64,000 nucleotides of DNA from Biomphalaria glabrata. Its lineage: Eukaryota > Mollusca > Gastropoda > Planorbidae. The notes under the pieces were generated by a model that saw only the letters and a list, made by a program, of their open reading frames with translations, was not told the DNA's origin and did not search any database. Position numbers and translations under genes: made by a program. This document shows, piece by piece, positions 37,807-49,100 of this stretch (position 1 is the stretch's first letter; each line of letters begins with the position of its first letter). The DNA is taken from positions 16,563,542 through 16,627,541 of the forward strand of contig NC_074728.1 in NCBI RefSeq assembly GCF_947242115.1, read 5' to 3'.

Positions 37807-38974
37807 TTAGATGATAACTCCATTCTCAAGCTCTGCTTCATCCCCATCATACAAGGGTTTAATAGTAGTACTGGTTGGCTTGGAGATTGCATTGGGTGAT
37901 GAATATTTCTGTAACAGAGTGTGTCTAAGAATGAGAAATGGTACAGTCAAACCACTACTGAAGTAAAGTATGAAGACAGCTGTCAGTTTCTTTTTGTTGT
38001 GAATATCAAATGGAAGGTTCTGAAAATAAAACAAGGATTTATCACGGTTAATGGCTAAGTAGTGACAATATTTTAAAATGATCAGATTAAGTGTAGGAGT
38101 TGCATTTACATATATAAAATGATGCAATTTCCATGCACTGCCAAATGCAACGATGAGGTACATATGATCAAATATAATAAATGTGCATTTACAATGACCT
38201 AAGTTCAATAATAATTTATTAACTTTTTTAGATTAGTTAATGATTTTTATTGTTGTGTTTGTAATGTTATTACAGCGCCTTGAGCCTAAATTTTGTTTGT
38301 TAACAGCGCTTTATAAATAAAATTATTATTATTATGTTGTTTACATTCTAAGTTAATAGTGACCAATAGTGACTTTAATTTTTATGTTAGTAGTTAACAA
38401 TGTTTAAAATTTAATATTAATTATTAAATAGAAATGCACTTATAAAAAAAAGCAAAACAGATTTTTTAAAAATCTCTGATAGATTACCCATTACTTTAAG
38501 GATTTTCATTTTTAGCTGCTGTGCATTATGACAGACACTTAGAAGTGTTATCTATTCTTTATTTTTGTCAAACCAGAATATCTCAAAATTACAAAGATTG
38601 TTTAAATAGTCTTGTTTAGTTTTCCTTTCCTAAAAATTGACTTTTAGTCAAACAGTTCCACAATTCATTTTTATCAATTAAATTACATTAAAAAATTCAA
38701 TGTTTTGTTTAAATGAAATGTCCTTTTAGGACATTTTTTCCTAAATGAAGATTATAATGTGTTGATAGTCCAAGTGCATGCTGCACAGGCATATAGTCAT
38801 TGTTGTGCTTACTGTAGGCTACCAATTTTAAAGGTTTTAAAAAAACATAGTTGGGCCTAAAAAAATACTTACAGATCCAGGGATTCCTTCCTGTTGTATA
38901 ATCTGACTTTGTTTCACTGCAGAACATGAAAACTTTCTGGCACTTGAAGATAAAGCTCTTAAAGCAGCAGCCAT
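37807..38974 (-). CDS. COX7C: Cytochrome c oxidase subunit 7C-like paralog (copy 2), 2 coding exons, 104 aa
   Basis: Second COX7C gene, same strand as copy 1 and with the same phase-0 intron between PGS and NLPF. Coding exons: 38974-38873 and 38019-37807. Presequence MAAALRALSSSARKFSCSAV, then QEGIPGSNLPFDIHNKKK, the membrane segment TAVFILYFSSGLTVPFLIL at about 47-65 and RHTLLQK. About 30 residues follow the normal end of the family (KYSSPNAISK...YDGDEAELENGVII), giving an acidic C-terminal tail that copy 1 lacks. Core identity to copy 1 is moderate, so the duplication is not recent. A splice acceptor (TTAG/GTGCAATGG) sits five bases before the ATG, so there is probably a non-coding first exon upstream. 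The family call is firm; a role as an alternative complex IV isoform is inference. Confidence 0.9.
38276..38336 (+). repeat. 3' tail of a SINE/LINE with ATT repeats
   Basis: GCGCTTTATAAATAAAATTA followed by ATT units is a common metazoan retroposon 3' end. Similar ATT-ended tails lie near 41960 and 43120. Confidence 0.5.
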
Positions 38975-39189
38975 TGCACCTAACAAATAAGATACAAAAT
39001 AAATTGAGCAGTTTTTCAAAAAGTGTATTTATACACTTGTTGAAAACTAATATATAGAAGTACTAGATTTAAAATTCTTAATAACAGCTTACATTTATTG
39101 GGTAGCCAATAAAACCTTAGATCTAGAGTAAGATACTTCTTTATGCTTAGGAAAATGATTGTTTACTCTAAATGGATAGAGTCATATTG

Positions 39190-39370
39190 TTCAGCAGGTT
39201 CCCTCCCTACCTGTTCATTACGAACCCAATATTGACTACCTAGTCATGTGGTATGTGCTCTAGACTAACATACATGGTCTCGAAGGTCTCAAACCCTGCT
39301 CACTGACATCCCCTGTCATCCTGTAGGAGGTTTGAGGATATAATTATGTTCCAAATCTGAAGGATCATCC
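39190..39370. repeat. SINE-like fragment
   Basis: Contains GTATGTGCTCTAGACTAACA and CATCCTGTAGGAGGTTTGAGG, related to 940-1075. Upstream of COX7C copy 2. Confidence 0.45.
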
Positions 39371-39594
39371 GACACGTAAAAACTGATACAACTTGGTTGT
39401 TCATTTACCAGCAGCTCAGAAATTCCTCAGTTTCAGTAATTTTCTTTCAGATTTGCTATTTTTCTTCCTATGACTATTTTAATTTAAATTAAGATAACAT
39501 TTTGACTAATCTAGATTCAAGGTCTTGATCACATGCAGGAAGTTCTAGATCTCTTTATAACATAGATATCTATAGATGTGTGAAAATCTGTAAG

Positions 39595-39603
39595 ACCGGA
39601 AGT
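39595..39603 (-). promoter_or_regulatory. ETS/GABP-type site, possible COX7C copy 2 promoter
   Basis: ACTTCCGGT on the minus strand, next to GCCATTTT, about 620 bp upstream of the ATG. ETS-family sites are frequent in promoters of nuclear genes for mitochondrial proteins. The promoter role is inference. Confidence 0.3.
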
Positions 39604-39789
39604 AAAAAAATGGCGTCAAAACTTGAGATTCGTTTTTCTTACTTTCTGCACATAGGCCCTTGATAGAAATCGATTATGATTTTAAATCCATTGAAGTCGT
39701 TGCCAAAATAGGTGAATAAATTTTTATTGAGGAACATTTTTTTTTCATGTGGACTTTTAAAAAAATGTGTATTTTCTTACTTTTTTTTA

Positions 39790-40630
39790 ACTTGAAGGTA
39801 TATGTATTTTTATTTTTACTGATACTCATTTCAGGTAAGGTCCAAGAAGTTGATTTTTTTTTGATGTAGTAGATTATATATCTGGCCATATATCTGCCAA
39901 GTTTTATCAAGATACTTTGCTTTGATCGATTATAATGTTGAAACATATGTTAGCACTGCTCGCAATGGGATTTTTATTTATTTTTGAAAACTAAACTATC
40001 CAACGAATAAAATTATGCATAGGCTAGTAGATATAATTATGCATGTGTCTAAATAGTTTTAAAAGAGTTTTTACGATTTAATCTATTTTTTATATATTTT
40101 TAAAGCCAATTTGAAAAATAATTGTTTCAGACGATTTGTCCCATTTTTTAGATATTTTGTTATTTTCTGCCATCACAAAGCTGCCATTTTGTCCACACCC
40201 ATCTGACATTTCTTATAGCTCTAGACCCAATAATTTGTTTATTTCATCAATATTTACATTCTAAATAAGTGGAGTTCATAAATGTAAATGAAATCACATT
40301 TGTGAGCTAGAAATTTACTACGAATACTAGATCTACAATTAAATTTCTTATTTAATAAGTAGATTTATCCTCTACGAAACTCAATTCCAACTTTTTAACT
40401 TTTTGAGCGGGGTGTGTGTCTCACTGCTGAGCGAGCAAGACGCTCTCATCTTACATGCTCCATGTCAACCAATGCTAGGTCAAATTGCCAGAAAAAAAAT
40501 CATAACTTTCTAACTGTTCAACTTAAAGTCATAATTTATACACCATTGGAAAGATCTTTCAAAGTATTATAATGATGTACTAACGAAAAATTGATTTTTC
40601 AAAGATAAATTTTTTATTTCACCTCCCTAA
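39790..40630. repeat. Long repeat R1, copy upstream of COX7C copy 2
   Basis: Partner of 20690-21540, same orientation. Good match from ATTTTGTTATTTTCTGCCAT (about 40150) to CACCTCCCT at 40629; weaker to the left. Confidence 0.75.
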
Positions 40631-40639
40631 TATCTAGAT

Positions 40640-41980
40640 TCTAGTATGGTACCGTACCACTAGATCTAGACTAGTATCTGTTCTTTATAAGCAACACTAG
40701 ATCTAGATTTATCACTGAATTACAGAATTCTCACCAGTTCTAGAGATCTAAATCTTGTGTCTAATGATCATCTACACGTCGAATCAAAAGTTATGTCTAT
40801 AGACTCCACAGTCCAGCTATGAAATAAGTAAAGACTCAGATCTATATTTAGATCTTTTCATGTACAGTCTAGAAAGAAAAAAAATATGATCTTACACTTA
40901 CAGCATTTCCACATTTACTAGTTACGAGTACGTATTTATATCTAGAATTAGTAGAATAGATCTAGTATCTACTCTGCGTCTCTAGGTCTAGGCAGCCATA
41001 TTAAATTAAGTTATTAAAACTACTGGCCAATCGATACCGATTTACTGCGTTAGACTCTTCTCTATTCTTAATTCTAGCCCCCCCCCCCCCCCCCCCCCCA
41101 GGTCTAATCAATAAATCATGATCAGAATGATCTAGAAGAGTAGGCCTGGATCTAATATGACCTCGATGTAGAGTAAACGACAAATTACCATCAAATGCTA
41201 CATATGAATTTAGAACATAGAGTAGCGGATCTAGATAAAGTTAAGATAGAGATCTAGATATCTAGATCCAATTCACCAGACCTGAAATTCAGACAAAATA
41301 GATTCGTGTTCCAAAAATAACGGCAACTTCGTAAACTTTGCTGATGCCAGATTTTAGTCACTTATCAAACAAATTCAGATAGATGAAGTTGAGTCAAGAA
41401 TCCAGATGTAGATTTTTTTCTCTCTAATTATGATTGCATTTCCATCACTCTATATAAATGCAAGTGTAAAAAAGCTATGTTTTTTATTAATTTTAATTAT
41501 TTATTACTAGATCTAGGTCTAGTTTAGTTTTCGCTTACAAATAAATGACTACCGATACATATATAGGGCCTACCACAACACAAGATAATGACATTTTAGA
41601 AAAAGAATATAGATCTAGAAAAATTACAGAAATAAGAATTAAATGGGATTATGTCTTATTTCCACCCAGAAAAATACCAGTTATTAAGAGTAAGAAAAAA
41701 TAGGCTACTTTACATTTTATTCATGATAAACCAGTCACACAGACTAAACACTCAAAATTTCTAAATGTAATAGACACTGACACAAACGCTCATTTGTTCT
41801 CCTGGCAATGAAATCATTAAATAGAAACAATCTGTGATCTGATATAAACTTTTCACATGTAAATTATAAATGAGTCTGGTGTGAATGCACATTTTGTTTT
41901 TTTCTAGTTACAATGTTTTGTTTTATGCACAAACTGTAAGACAAATTTCCTTACGGACAATAAAAATTATTATTATTATG
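40640..41980. other. AT-rich intergenic DNA rich in AGATCT/CTAG words
   Basis: No coding frame supported. Includes a poly(C) run of about 20 bases at 41079-41099. A non-coding first exon of COX7C copy 2 could lie here. Confidence 0.5.
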
Positions 41981-42059
41981 TTAGAAAAGAACGAGCATTC
42001 ATTATCTGACACTACCGGGTCGAGTTTTATTGTTAAAGGGAAACAAAATTCATCCAGAG

Positions 42060-42093
42060 ATGGAACTATACTAATTTATTGGTATAGTTCCAT
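42060..42093. repeat. Perfect 12-bp inverted repeat with 10-base loop
   Basis: ATGGAACTATAC, ten-base loop, GTATAGTTCCAT. Beside the end of the LINE at 42125-43085. Confidence 0.7.
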
Positions 42094-42124
42094 GATTCAT
42101 GGTAGTCCCTTTATCAGTTTCCAC

Positions 42125-43085
42125 TGAGGAATTTTCTGGTGATGCGGCAGGTCTGCAGTAGGGGGCTAGTACCGCCCTCTGACAGGCAACGAGAATGTTC
42201 CTAGGAATGCCAAGGGCCTTGAAGGTATCTGTGAGGTCGGTTATTATAATATTATCCCCTCGGTTGATGTTGTTTTAGATTTTAGATAACTTCTATAAAC
42301 GCTTAATTTCCAAGCCTAGGTTCCCATATTTTTATTGTTTTTCTATCTCAGTTTTTCTTAAATTATGATTCAGTGGTACGGTGATGTCAATAATGGTCTT
42401 TTTTCTATCGATAAGCAGCAGATCAGGGCGATTAAAATCTACCGTTTTGCCGGTCAAGATAGGCCTGTCCCAGTATAGCAAATGATTAATAGACTAGAGA
42501 ATCTCTTGTGGTGAGTATTTGTAATAAGGAGGAGTATCCTTACCGATCAAATTATGTGTCAAAGCCAAGTGCTGGTGTATTAGCTTTGCAACTTGGTTAT
42601 GGCGACCTAGGTAGGCATGATTCCAATTGGGCTGAACATCCTGCCATTATGTGTTCAATTGACTCACCCATATTTCCACATTTTCGGCATTTGTCAACAA
42701 TATTGAGTTTTAGGATATGTTTCTCGTAATTTTTTGTCCTGATTACTCTGTCCTGTATTGCTGTAACAAAGCCTTCAGTTTCAGGGTAGAGATGACCTAC
42801 TTTGAGCCATGCTAAGGAAGCAGCCTTGTCAATGTTGTCCCCATGTAATAAAGCCGGGAATTTTTCGTGGTGTGTTTTTTCTTCCCATTGGCGAATCTCA
42901 TGCCTTACGTCGTCCAGACCGACATTAACATCAACATTGTGTAGGTTCAGAGGGGTCGCATCGAGGTCGTATTTCCGTAGGAAGGAAACTAGTTTATTGC
43001 TGGAGTTTGCAGTTTTGATCGTATTTTTGAAACTTTTGCGTCTTACACAGTTTGAAGATGTTCTGGAATCCACGGCCTCCATCCT
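42125..43085 (-). mobile_element. LINE fragment with restriction-like endonuclease domain (R2-like type)
   Basis: The minus strand reads a long C-terminal LINE region. The first 161 codons (43082-42597) are open: [20 protein letters not shown], then the zinc knuckle [21 protein letters not shown] second frame continues with YYKYSPQEIL, HLLYWDRPILTGKTVDFN, RPDLLLIDRKKTIIDITVPL and TDTFKALGIPRNILVACQ. RPDLLLID...IIDITVP fits the PD-D/ExK restriction-like endonuclease at the C-terminus of R2-type LINEs. At least one frame change and several stops make it inactive. No reverse transcriptase part is present, so it is 5'-truncated. Confidence 0.8.
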
Positions 43086-43233
43086 TCCTGGGCAGATATA
43101 ACCTTATGGCGGAGGACGTGTTATTATTATTATTATTAATGAAAAGTTATGATGGAATCCCCATAATGATATTAAGAAAATCAAGCAAAACATTCGGGTT
43201 AATTTTTTTTTTTTTTACAAATCAAACAAGAGC

Positions 43234-43423
43234 ATAAAACTAAAATGCTATTTAACTTTAGTTAGGCCGATATTAGAATATGCATCCTCAGTTTGGAATC
43301 CTTCAACTCAAGAAAACAAAAAGAAACTAGAAAAAATAAAAAATAGAAAAGTAAGATTTATAACAAACGAATATTCCAATTTGATAAGAGCAACACCATT
43401 AGTAAAATCATGGGTCGTTGGGG
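43234..43423 (+). mobile_element. LINE fragment (Jockey/CR1-like reverse transcriptase C-terminus)
   Basis: The plus strand reads KCYLTLVRPILEYASSVWNP then NRKVRFITNEYSNLIRATPL without stops, the end of the reverse transcriptase in Jockey/CR1-type LINEs. The minus strand at 62400-62850 carries the same family. Confidence 0.75.
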
Positions 43424-43809
43424 TTCGATCCTCTCCTGTTGACCCCTCCCCCCCTCCCCCCAAAAAAAATGAAATTTCCCGATTCAACCCGATTTTTATA
43501 GCAGTATATCACTTTCGAAACGATACATAAAATTAAGTTAGTTAGTTAATTCAATATGTAAAATTGGGGAGAATGTTTGATTCTCACACTTCGTTGATTC
43601 TCACGCTTCGTGCAGCCCGCACATTAAATACTATTTGATATATAGACTAATAATGTACCCAAAAATGAACCGTTTTGCTTTTAAAATTAATTATGCAACC
43701 CGATTTTCATAGCAATGTATCACTTTCTAAACTATATGTAAAAGTAAGGGAGGTAATATTATTAGTTAGTTAATTATGTAATATTTATGCATAGTAATTA
43801 AGTTCCCCC

Positions 43810-44741
43810 TTCAGGCCTTGCGATCTATAGGGCAGATGATGTTAAGTTCATCTGTTCCTGTGGCCCATGGTTAACGAGAGTGTCATGTGGCCAGCACAAT
43901 GATCAACAGCCTTTACTTTTCCCCAACTAATGCCAGAGCGCCCAAGCAGGGCCGGTCTTAGGCCATTGCAACCTATGCGAATGCAGTGGGCCCCACACAT
44001 TCATAGGCCACGCGCTAATTCTAGATGTAAAATATTAAAATAAACCGTTATATCTTACAGGGTTCTCGCGGCCTCCTGATTTTCCAGGAGCTCCTTGAAA
44101 TCTCCTGAAATTGCAAAATATACGAAAAAAAAGTCATGGAAATCTCTTGAAATTATTAAAATCTCCTGAAAACTCACGAAAATCTTATGAACTATAAACA
44201 AAGTTGCCATTTTGGGTTGTCATTCGATGTGGAAACGTTAATCCTACACGCCATAAAAAAAAAAAAAAACGGCATTATACAATACCCCTAACTGTGGCAT
44301 CTGGTGAAAGAAGCTTCTGGCGCTTCAAAATAATAAAGAATTACTTGAGGTCAACAATTCACGAAGATAGATTTAATAGATTGGTAATTCTTGCTATTGA
44401 GCGTGATCTAAGTAGAAAACAGAATTTTGATGATATGTTTGTATGACTTCGCTACTCCCAAAGCTCGTAAAGTTAATTTAATCGTGATTTTGTACTTGGT
44501 AAAGAATGAATAAAATGCAAAGACGAATCTATTTTCTAATACAAAATTTTAATTATCACTGATTATCATTACCCCTTACCCAGAATGAACCCCATGCAAT
44601 CCGTTTCGCATGGAGCCCCGTAATTATTAGGGCCGGCCCTGCGCCCAAGGATCCTGAAATAAAAAAAAGTCTTCACCAGGATTCGAATCCGGAACCCTGA
44701 TTTGGAAGCAAGCGCGTTACCACTCAGCCACCGTGCCTCCA
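43810..44741 (-). repeat. tRNA-derived SINE split by a hAT element
   Basis: Left part 43810-43946 and right part 44642-44741 together form one SINE of about 230 bp. On the minus strand it starts TGGAGGCACGGTGGCTGAGT with a well-preserved B box GGATTCGAATCCTGG. Both parts align in order with the uninterrupted copy at 26321-26561. Confidence 0.9.
43947..44641 (+). mobile_element. hAT element, 695 bp, retaining transposase C-terminal end
   Basis: Ends CAGGGCCGGTCTTAGG and complement of CAGGGCCGGCCCTAAT, flanked by the exact 8-bp duplication CGCCCAAG (43939-43946, 44642-44649). The plus strand contains an open frame ending in VASGERSFWRFKIIKNYLRS and RFNRLVILAIERDLSRKQ, the hAT dimerisation domain. 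Only this end of the transposase is kept, so the element is non-autonomous. Sister of 32328-32987. Confidence 0.9.
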
Positions 44742-44744
44742 AAC

Positions 44745-45990
44745 ATTTATACATAGTTTGTTATTTGCCAATATCTATTTATACTCTCTTTGATTTTTTC
44801 CCTGATTCATCACAAAGTATTCTTGTTTGAAAATTCCAAGATACCCCAAATCCAATTTTTGAAAGATTCAAACATGAGCCCTCCTCTCTCATGTCCTACC
44901 AAAAGATGTAATGAAAAAGATTGGCATAATTAAAGTCTAGACTGCAACATTTTCCTAAACATACTCTTGGCCTATGAATTCTAGTATCTATGATAAGATT
45001 GCAAATCTTTGTACAAATCTTCTTCCAGTATCAGGGTTTCTTCTGTATATGCTTTAATTATCAGCTCAGGCAACAACTTGTCTATATCTGGCAGAAGGTT
45101 AATTTGATTAAATAATGAAAGGAATGGACTATATTTTGTATTTTCATGTGTCAAAGTAAAAAACTATATTTGCAAAGTGTTGTTCTTAAAATTAGATCTA
45201 GATCCTTTCAGTCTTGTCACATGTAAACATGGCTATATGACCTAGATCAATGAAATAGTAATACTTTCATAGAGTTGGGCAACTTTTTTTCTTTTTGACG
45301 GTCTTAAGCTTGTTTTAGGGCTACTTTACATACTTCACTGTTCCAGTTAGTATCCAAGGAACATTTATGCCATGTTTTATCAACGGTTTTGATTTCTATG
45401 CCGGACATACATAGCCTTACTTTCTGATTTACAATATAGAAAGAAGATAAAAAAACAACAACAAACAAACATAAAAACAACAACAACAAAAAAAAAAAAA
45501 AAAAAAGCAACAAATCACTTATAACAGTTTTTCATCAACCATGTAATAAATTAGGTGCTGAATCAAGCTGTACATTAAAAATGGATAATTTTTCCATTTT
45601 AACCTCATCATCACGAATGCACATAACAATGTTAGAAATTAATGTCTCATTTAGTTTAAACAACTATTAAATTTGATTTCAATGTTAATAGAATGGCAGT
45701 TATCCTAAGATTTGATCCATTCACAACAAACAGGCAATTACAATTTTTTTTCTTCCACTTTTATCAAGTAAAAATTATTTTGAACAACTGCTACTTTCTT
45801 TTGTACCTAGAAATGTCTATGAAATGATTACAGAATACTAACAAGTGCATTACCACAATTATGCAATGTTTACCAGGTAGGAATCAATATGTACAAGTTA
45901 TAATATATGATTCTTTAAATTATCTTACAAGTAATAATTATACTACATGTTGTATTTTTTTCTTTTTTTTTCATAAGCTGCAAACAATTA
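44745..45990. other. AT-rich intergenic DNA, no gene seen
   Basis: Includes an A-rich (CAA)n/poly(A) stretch at 45455-45510. No exon-like sequence supported. Confidence 0.5.
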
Positions 45991-45994
45991 TTCT

Positions 45995-46080
45995 GTACAC
46001 TAGTAATTTGAAATAAAACATTTGAAACATTGTTTAAATGTACACTAGTAATTTGAAATAAAACATTTGAAACATTGTTT
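45995..46080. repeat. Direct duplication, 41 bp, two copies 45 bp apart
   Basis: GTACACTAGTAATTTGAAAT... is repeated exactly at 45995 and 46040, just downstream of the MIC13 stop. Confidence 0.9.
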
Positions 46081-46107
46081 ATCATAAATAACAGGTATCA
46101 TTGACTA

Positions 46108-49100
46108 TCAGGCACTCTTTTGACCAGATGCTAATTCTTTAATGGTCTCCTGGATCTTAGAACTGTAATTTTTACATAAATCTGGCAGATTGGCAGCACC
46201 GTTAAATAGGAAGGTTATACCTGAAACATTCAAATGTTTGAAAAATAAAATAAAATTCAGCAAAGATCTGTAAAGTAAAACCAGCATAAAAAAAATAAAT
46301 CATTTTTGGTAAATTTAACCACTGCAGTTTCGATTTTGAAAATGGCTTAGTTGTCCTGGTCTTCTGTTAAGCAAGATCAGATTAAGTTTTCGTATTTTAT
46401 CATCCCTGACAAGTCACAGATAGAGTGATTAGAATTGAGTGATCAGGACCAAGACTTCTATATAGTATAGTCTGCCTAGTCATCCTATAGAATGACTTGA
46501 ACCTGTTTGTAAGTAAAGTTTAAAGAAAGACTTAAAAGTGTGCTCCTTCTCCCCTAGTGCTATTAGAGCATGGAATGAGTTGCCTAAATCAGCCAGGAAA
46601 ACCAAATGACTTGGCAGATTCTAAGTCACTGAATAACATGCATGACTAGAACGCAACATAGATAAACGATGGATGTAATTATCTTCTCTTTTGAAGTAAT
46701 GCTTGTAACATATAAAATAGATGAAACCATGATTGGAAAGGATTTTAAGTTGTTGTTTTTTCTATTCTGAAAGTTTTTTTAGTGTTCCTAAAAGTGTTTA
46801 ATTCTGAAAGTACAAGCATTGTTGCTGTGCTGCAACTTTCAATTATTGAGACGAGAAAAAAAGCTGTCCTTTAGTGTTTATTTACCAGGATAGTCTGGCA
46901 TCAAAGTGGATCAAAATTTATTTCCATTGTGAGTTAATGCTGTTAAAAGTTGTCAAACAACACCTAAGTAAATGATGTGCCAACTATAAGCTGTTGGCAC
47001 TTTTTGAAGTGATGATAGTGGAAAATGAATAAGTTAATTTTATCATATTTAAACACTACATCAGTTCTACTGCACTCATCCTTGATCTTTAGAATAAAAG
47101 ACAATATCTAGTATATAGTCTAATAATAATAATAATAACAATAGAATTAATCAGTAGAGGGAGATAAAAAAAAAAAGATACAAATTGTAAAAAGATAGAG
47201 ACAGATCAAGAGAAGGTTACCAGGAGGCAAAGTATGGGAGACAAAGATACATTGTACAAAATGTATTGTAATGTAATGTATTGTAGAGAAGCTGGCAGTT
47301 TAGCAAGAGAGTAAAAAAAAAAATTCAATTCAAAACTGAAGGTAGCAAAAACCAAAACAAATATTACTAAACATTTATTTACCAGCATTCCAGTTTTTAG
47401 CTACTGGATCCAACACGTTAGTTTGAACTGTTTCAACCTATTAAACAATAAAAGCTTTTCAACACTGGCAGCAAAACAAAGTGAATTGTAAACATATTTT
47501 ATTAGGATAAAAAAAAAGTATTTTAAATCATATAGCCAAAAAGAAAAAAAAAAGAGTTAAAATTTCATACTTTTGGCCCCCTAAGAATATAAATTGATCC
47601 AATTTTATTCATGACTTATGCTTGAAATATAGATCAAATTGTTTCGCTATCAATGTGACAAGTCTATAGTTTCATAACGGAAACAACAGAGTTTTCTATC
47701 ACCTACCATATTCATTAACTAGAACATAAAAAAATAATGGAACATGTGTTAAGAATAAAAATTTCAACAAAATTTCCAATAGCAATTGAATGAATGTACA
47801 TAGAATTAGCTAAGCTTAATAAAGAAATAGGTATGTGAAAGCCAGAAGGAAAAGGAATTTTATATGTACTATTTTCATTTCACATTATAAAAAAAATAAT
47901 AAAATTAATGGTTGGGAATATTTCAGTTTTGTCAGAATTAATTTTGTGGTACTAATAAGCATCAATGAAGAACAGCAGAACAAACAAAGAGATCTTTTAG
48001 TGGTTTGGAGTGACAGTTCTGCAAAACGCATAGTGACAGACATCTCCGCCACATGTTACTAAAAGCTTCCTTAAACAAGTTATTTAAAGCTAATAAAATA
48101 GAAAAAAAAAAGTTTTAAGAATATTTTGGCTTACCTTAGGTGTCTGCTCCAGTGTTGTCAACCAGACAGATTTAGTTAAGCGCCTCCCTACCTCTGCCCC
48201 TTCATCACAGGTTCCCCACACACCTTGAGTGGCAGACCAGTACACAGCACCACCAACCACAGTGAATTTTGTTGCATTCCTAGCAATAAAGGAATGGACC
48301 AGTCAATAAATAACTAAGAAATGCTAACAATTCATAGCATGCATCTTTTGTAGCAAAATATGCTTCATGATGCATAAATAATAAAATAAATAAATAAAAT
48401 AAATTACTACTTTAATATAACACTACTTTCATAGTTATAACATGCTCAGAGCGCTATGGTCCAATCTCGTCTGTGGACCAGTTGGAGGGGGGGTGTAATT
48501 TGGGGGAAGGTTTTCTGTGCTGCCCTTAGGCGCTCAGCCCCCCTCAGACTTTAGCACCCCCCCCCCCCCTCATAGGTAGCCAAGGCAAGCGAAGTTCAAG
48601 CATACTTAGCCTCTCGACACGCTTCCCACATATAATTCCCTAATCATCTCTGCCTGTGGTCCTTCTGGGGGATAGGACACCAGCCAGCTTTCTACAGGCA
48701 TCTCGGTTCTGGGTGAGTCTCTCCAACTGTCCCCATGCATATTATTCCCTAAGGATGACTATAAAATATCCCCACCAATGATTAGCCCCCCCCCCCTCCC
48801 AACTTTGTAGGTAGAGCAGTACTTTGTGAGTAAAAGAAAAAAAAACAACAACAATAGTTTAACAGTATCAAAGACATTACAAATATTTTCCACATAACAT
48901 CAGCTGATTGACTGAGAAATGCAAGAATTTGTACTGGCCATTTTACAAAGAGATTGTCCTTTGCGAACAATCTTTCTTAAGTTACATATGATGACTGATA
49001 TAAACATTTAAATTGATATTTTATAAATTATATTTTACATCTTCAGGTTGTGGAAAGGCACACCTTATTTCTGTAACAAGTGAGTACCGGTACCATATTA

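Noticed and set aside
42597-43082. 161-codon open frame as a host gene
   Set aside because: Its content is the C-terminal region of an R2-like LINE and the element continues in another frame, so it is annotated as mobile DNA.
44204-44446. 80-codon frame as a domesticated hAT gene
   Set aside because: Lies inside an intact-ended 695-bp hAT with target duplication; only the dimerisation end is present.
44640-44741. Functional tRNA gene
   Set aside because: A and B boxes are present but the cloverleaf is not completed; the same head occurs in other SINE copies.
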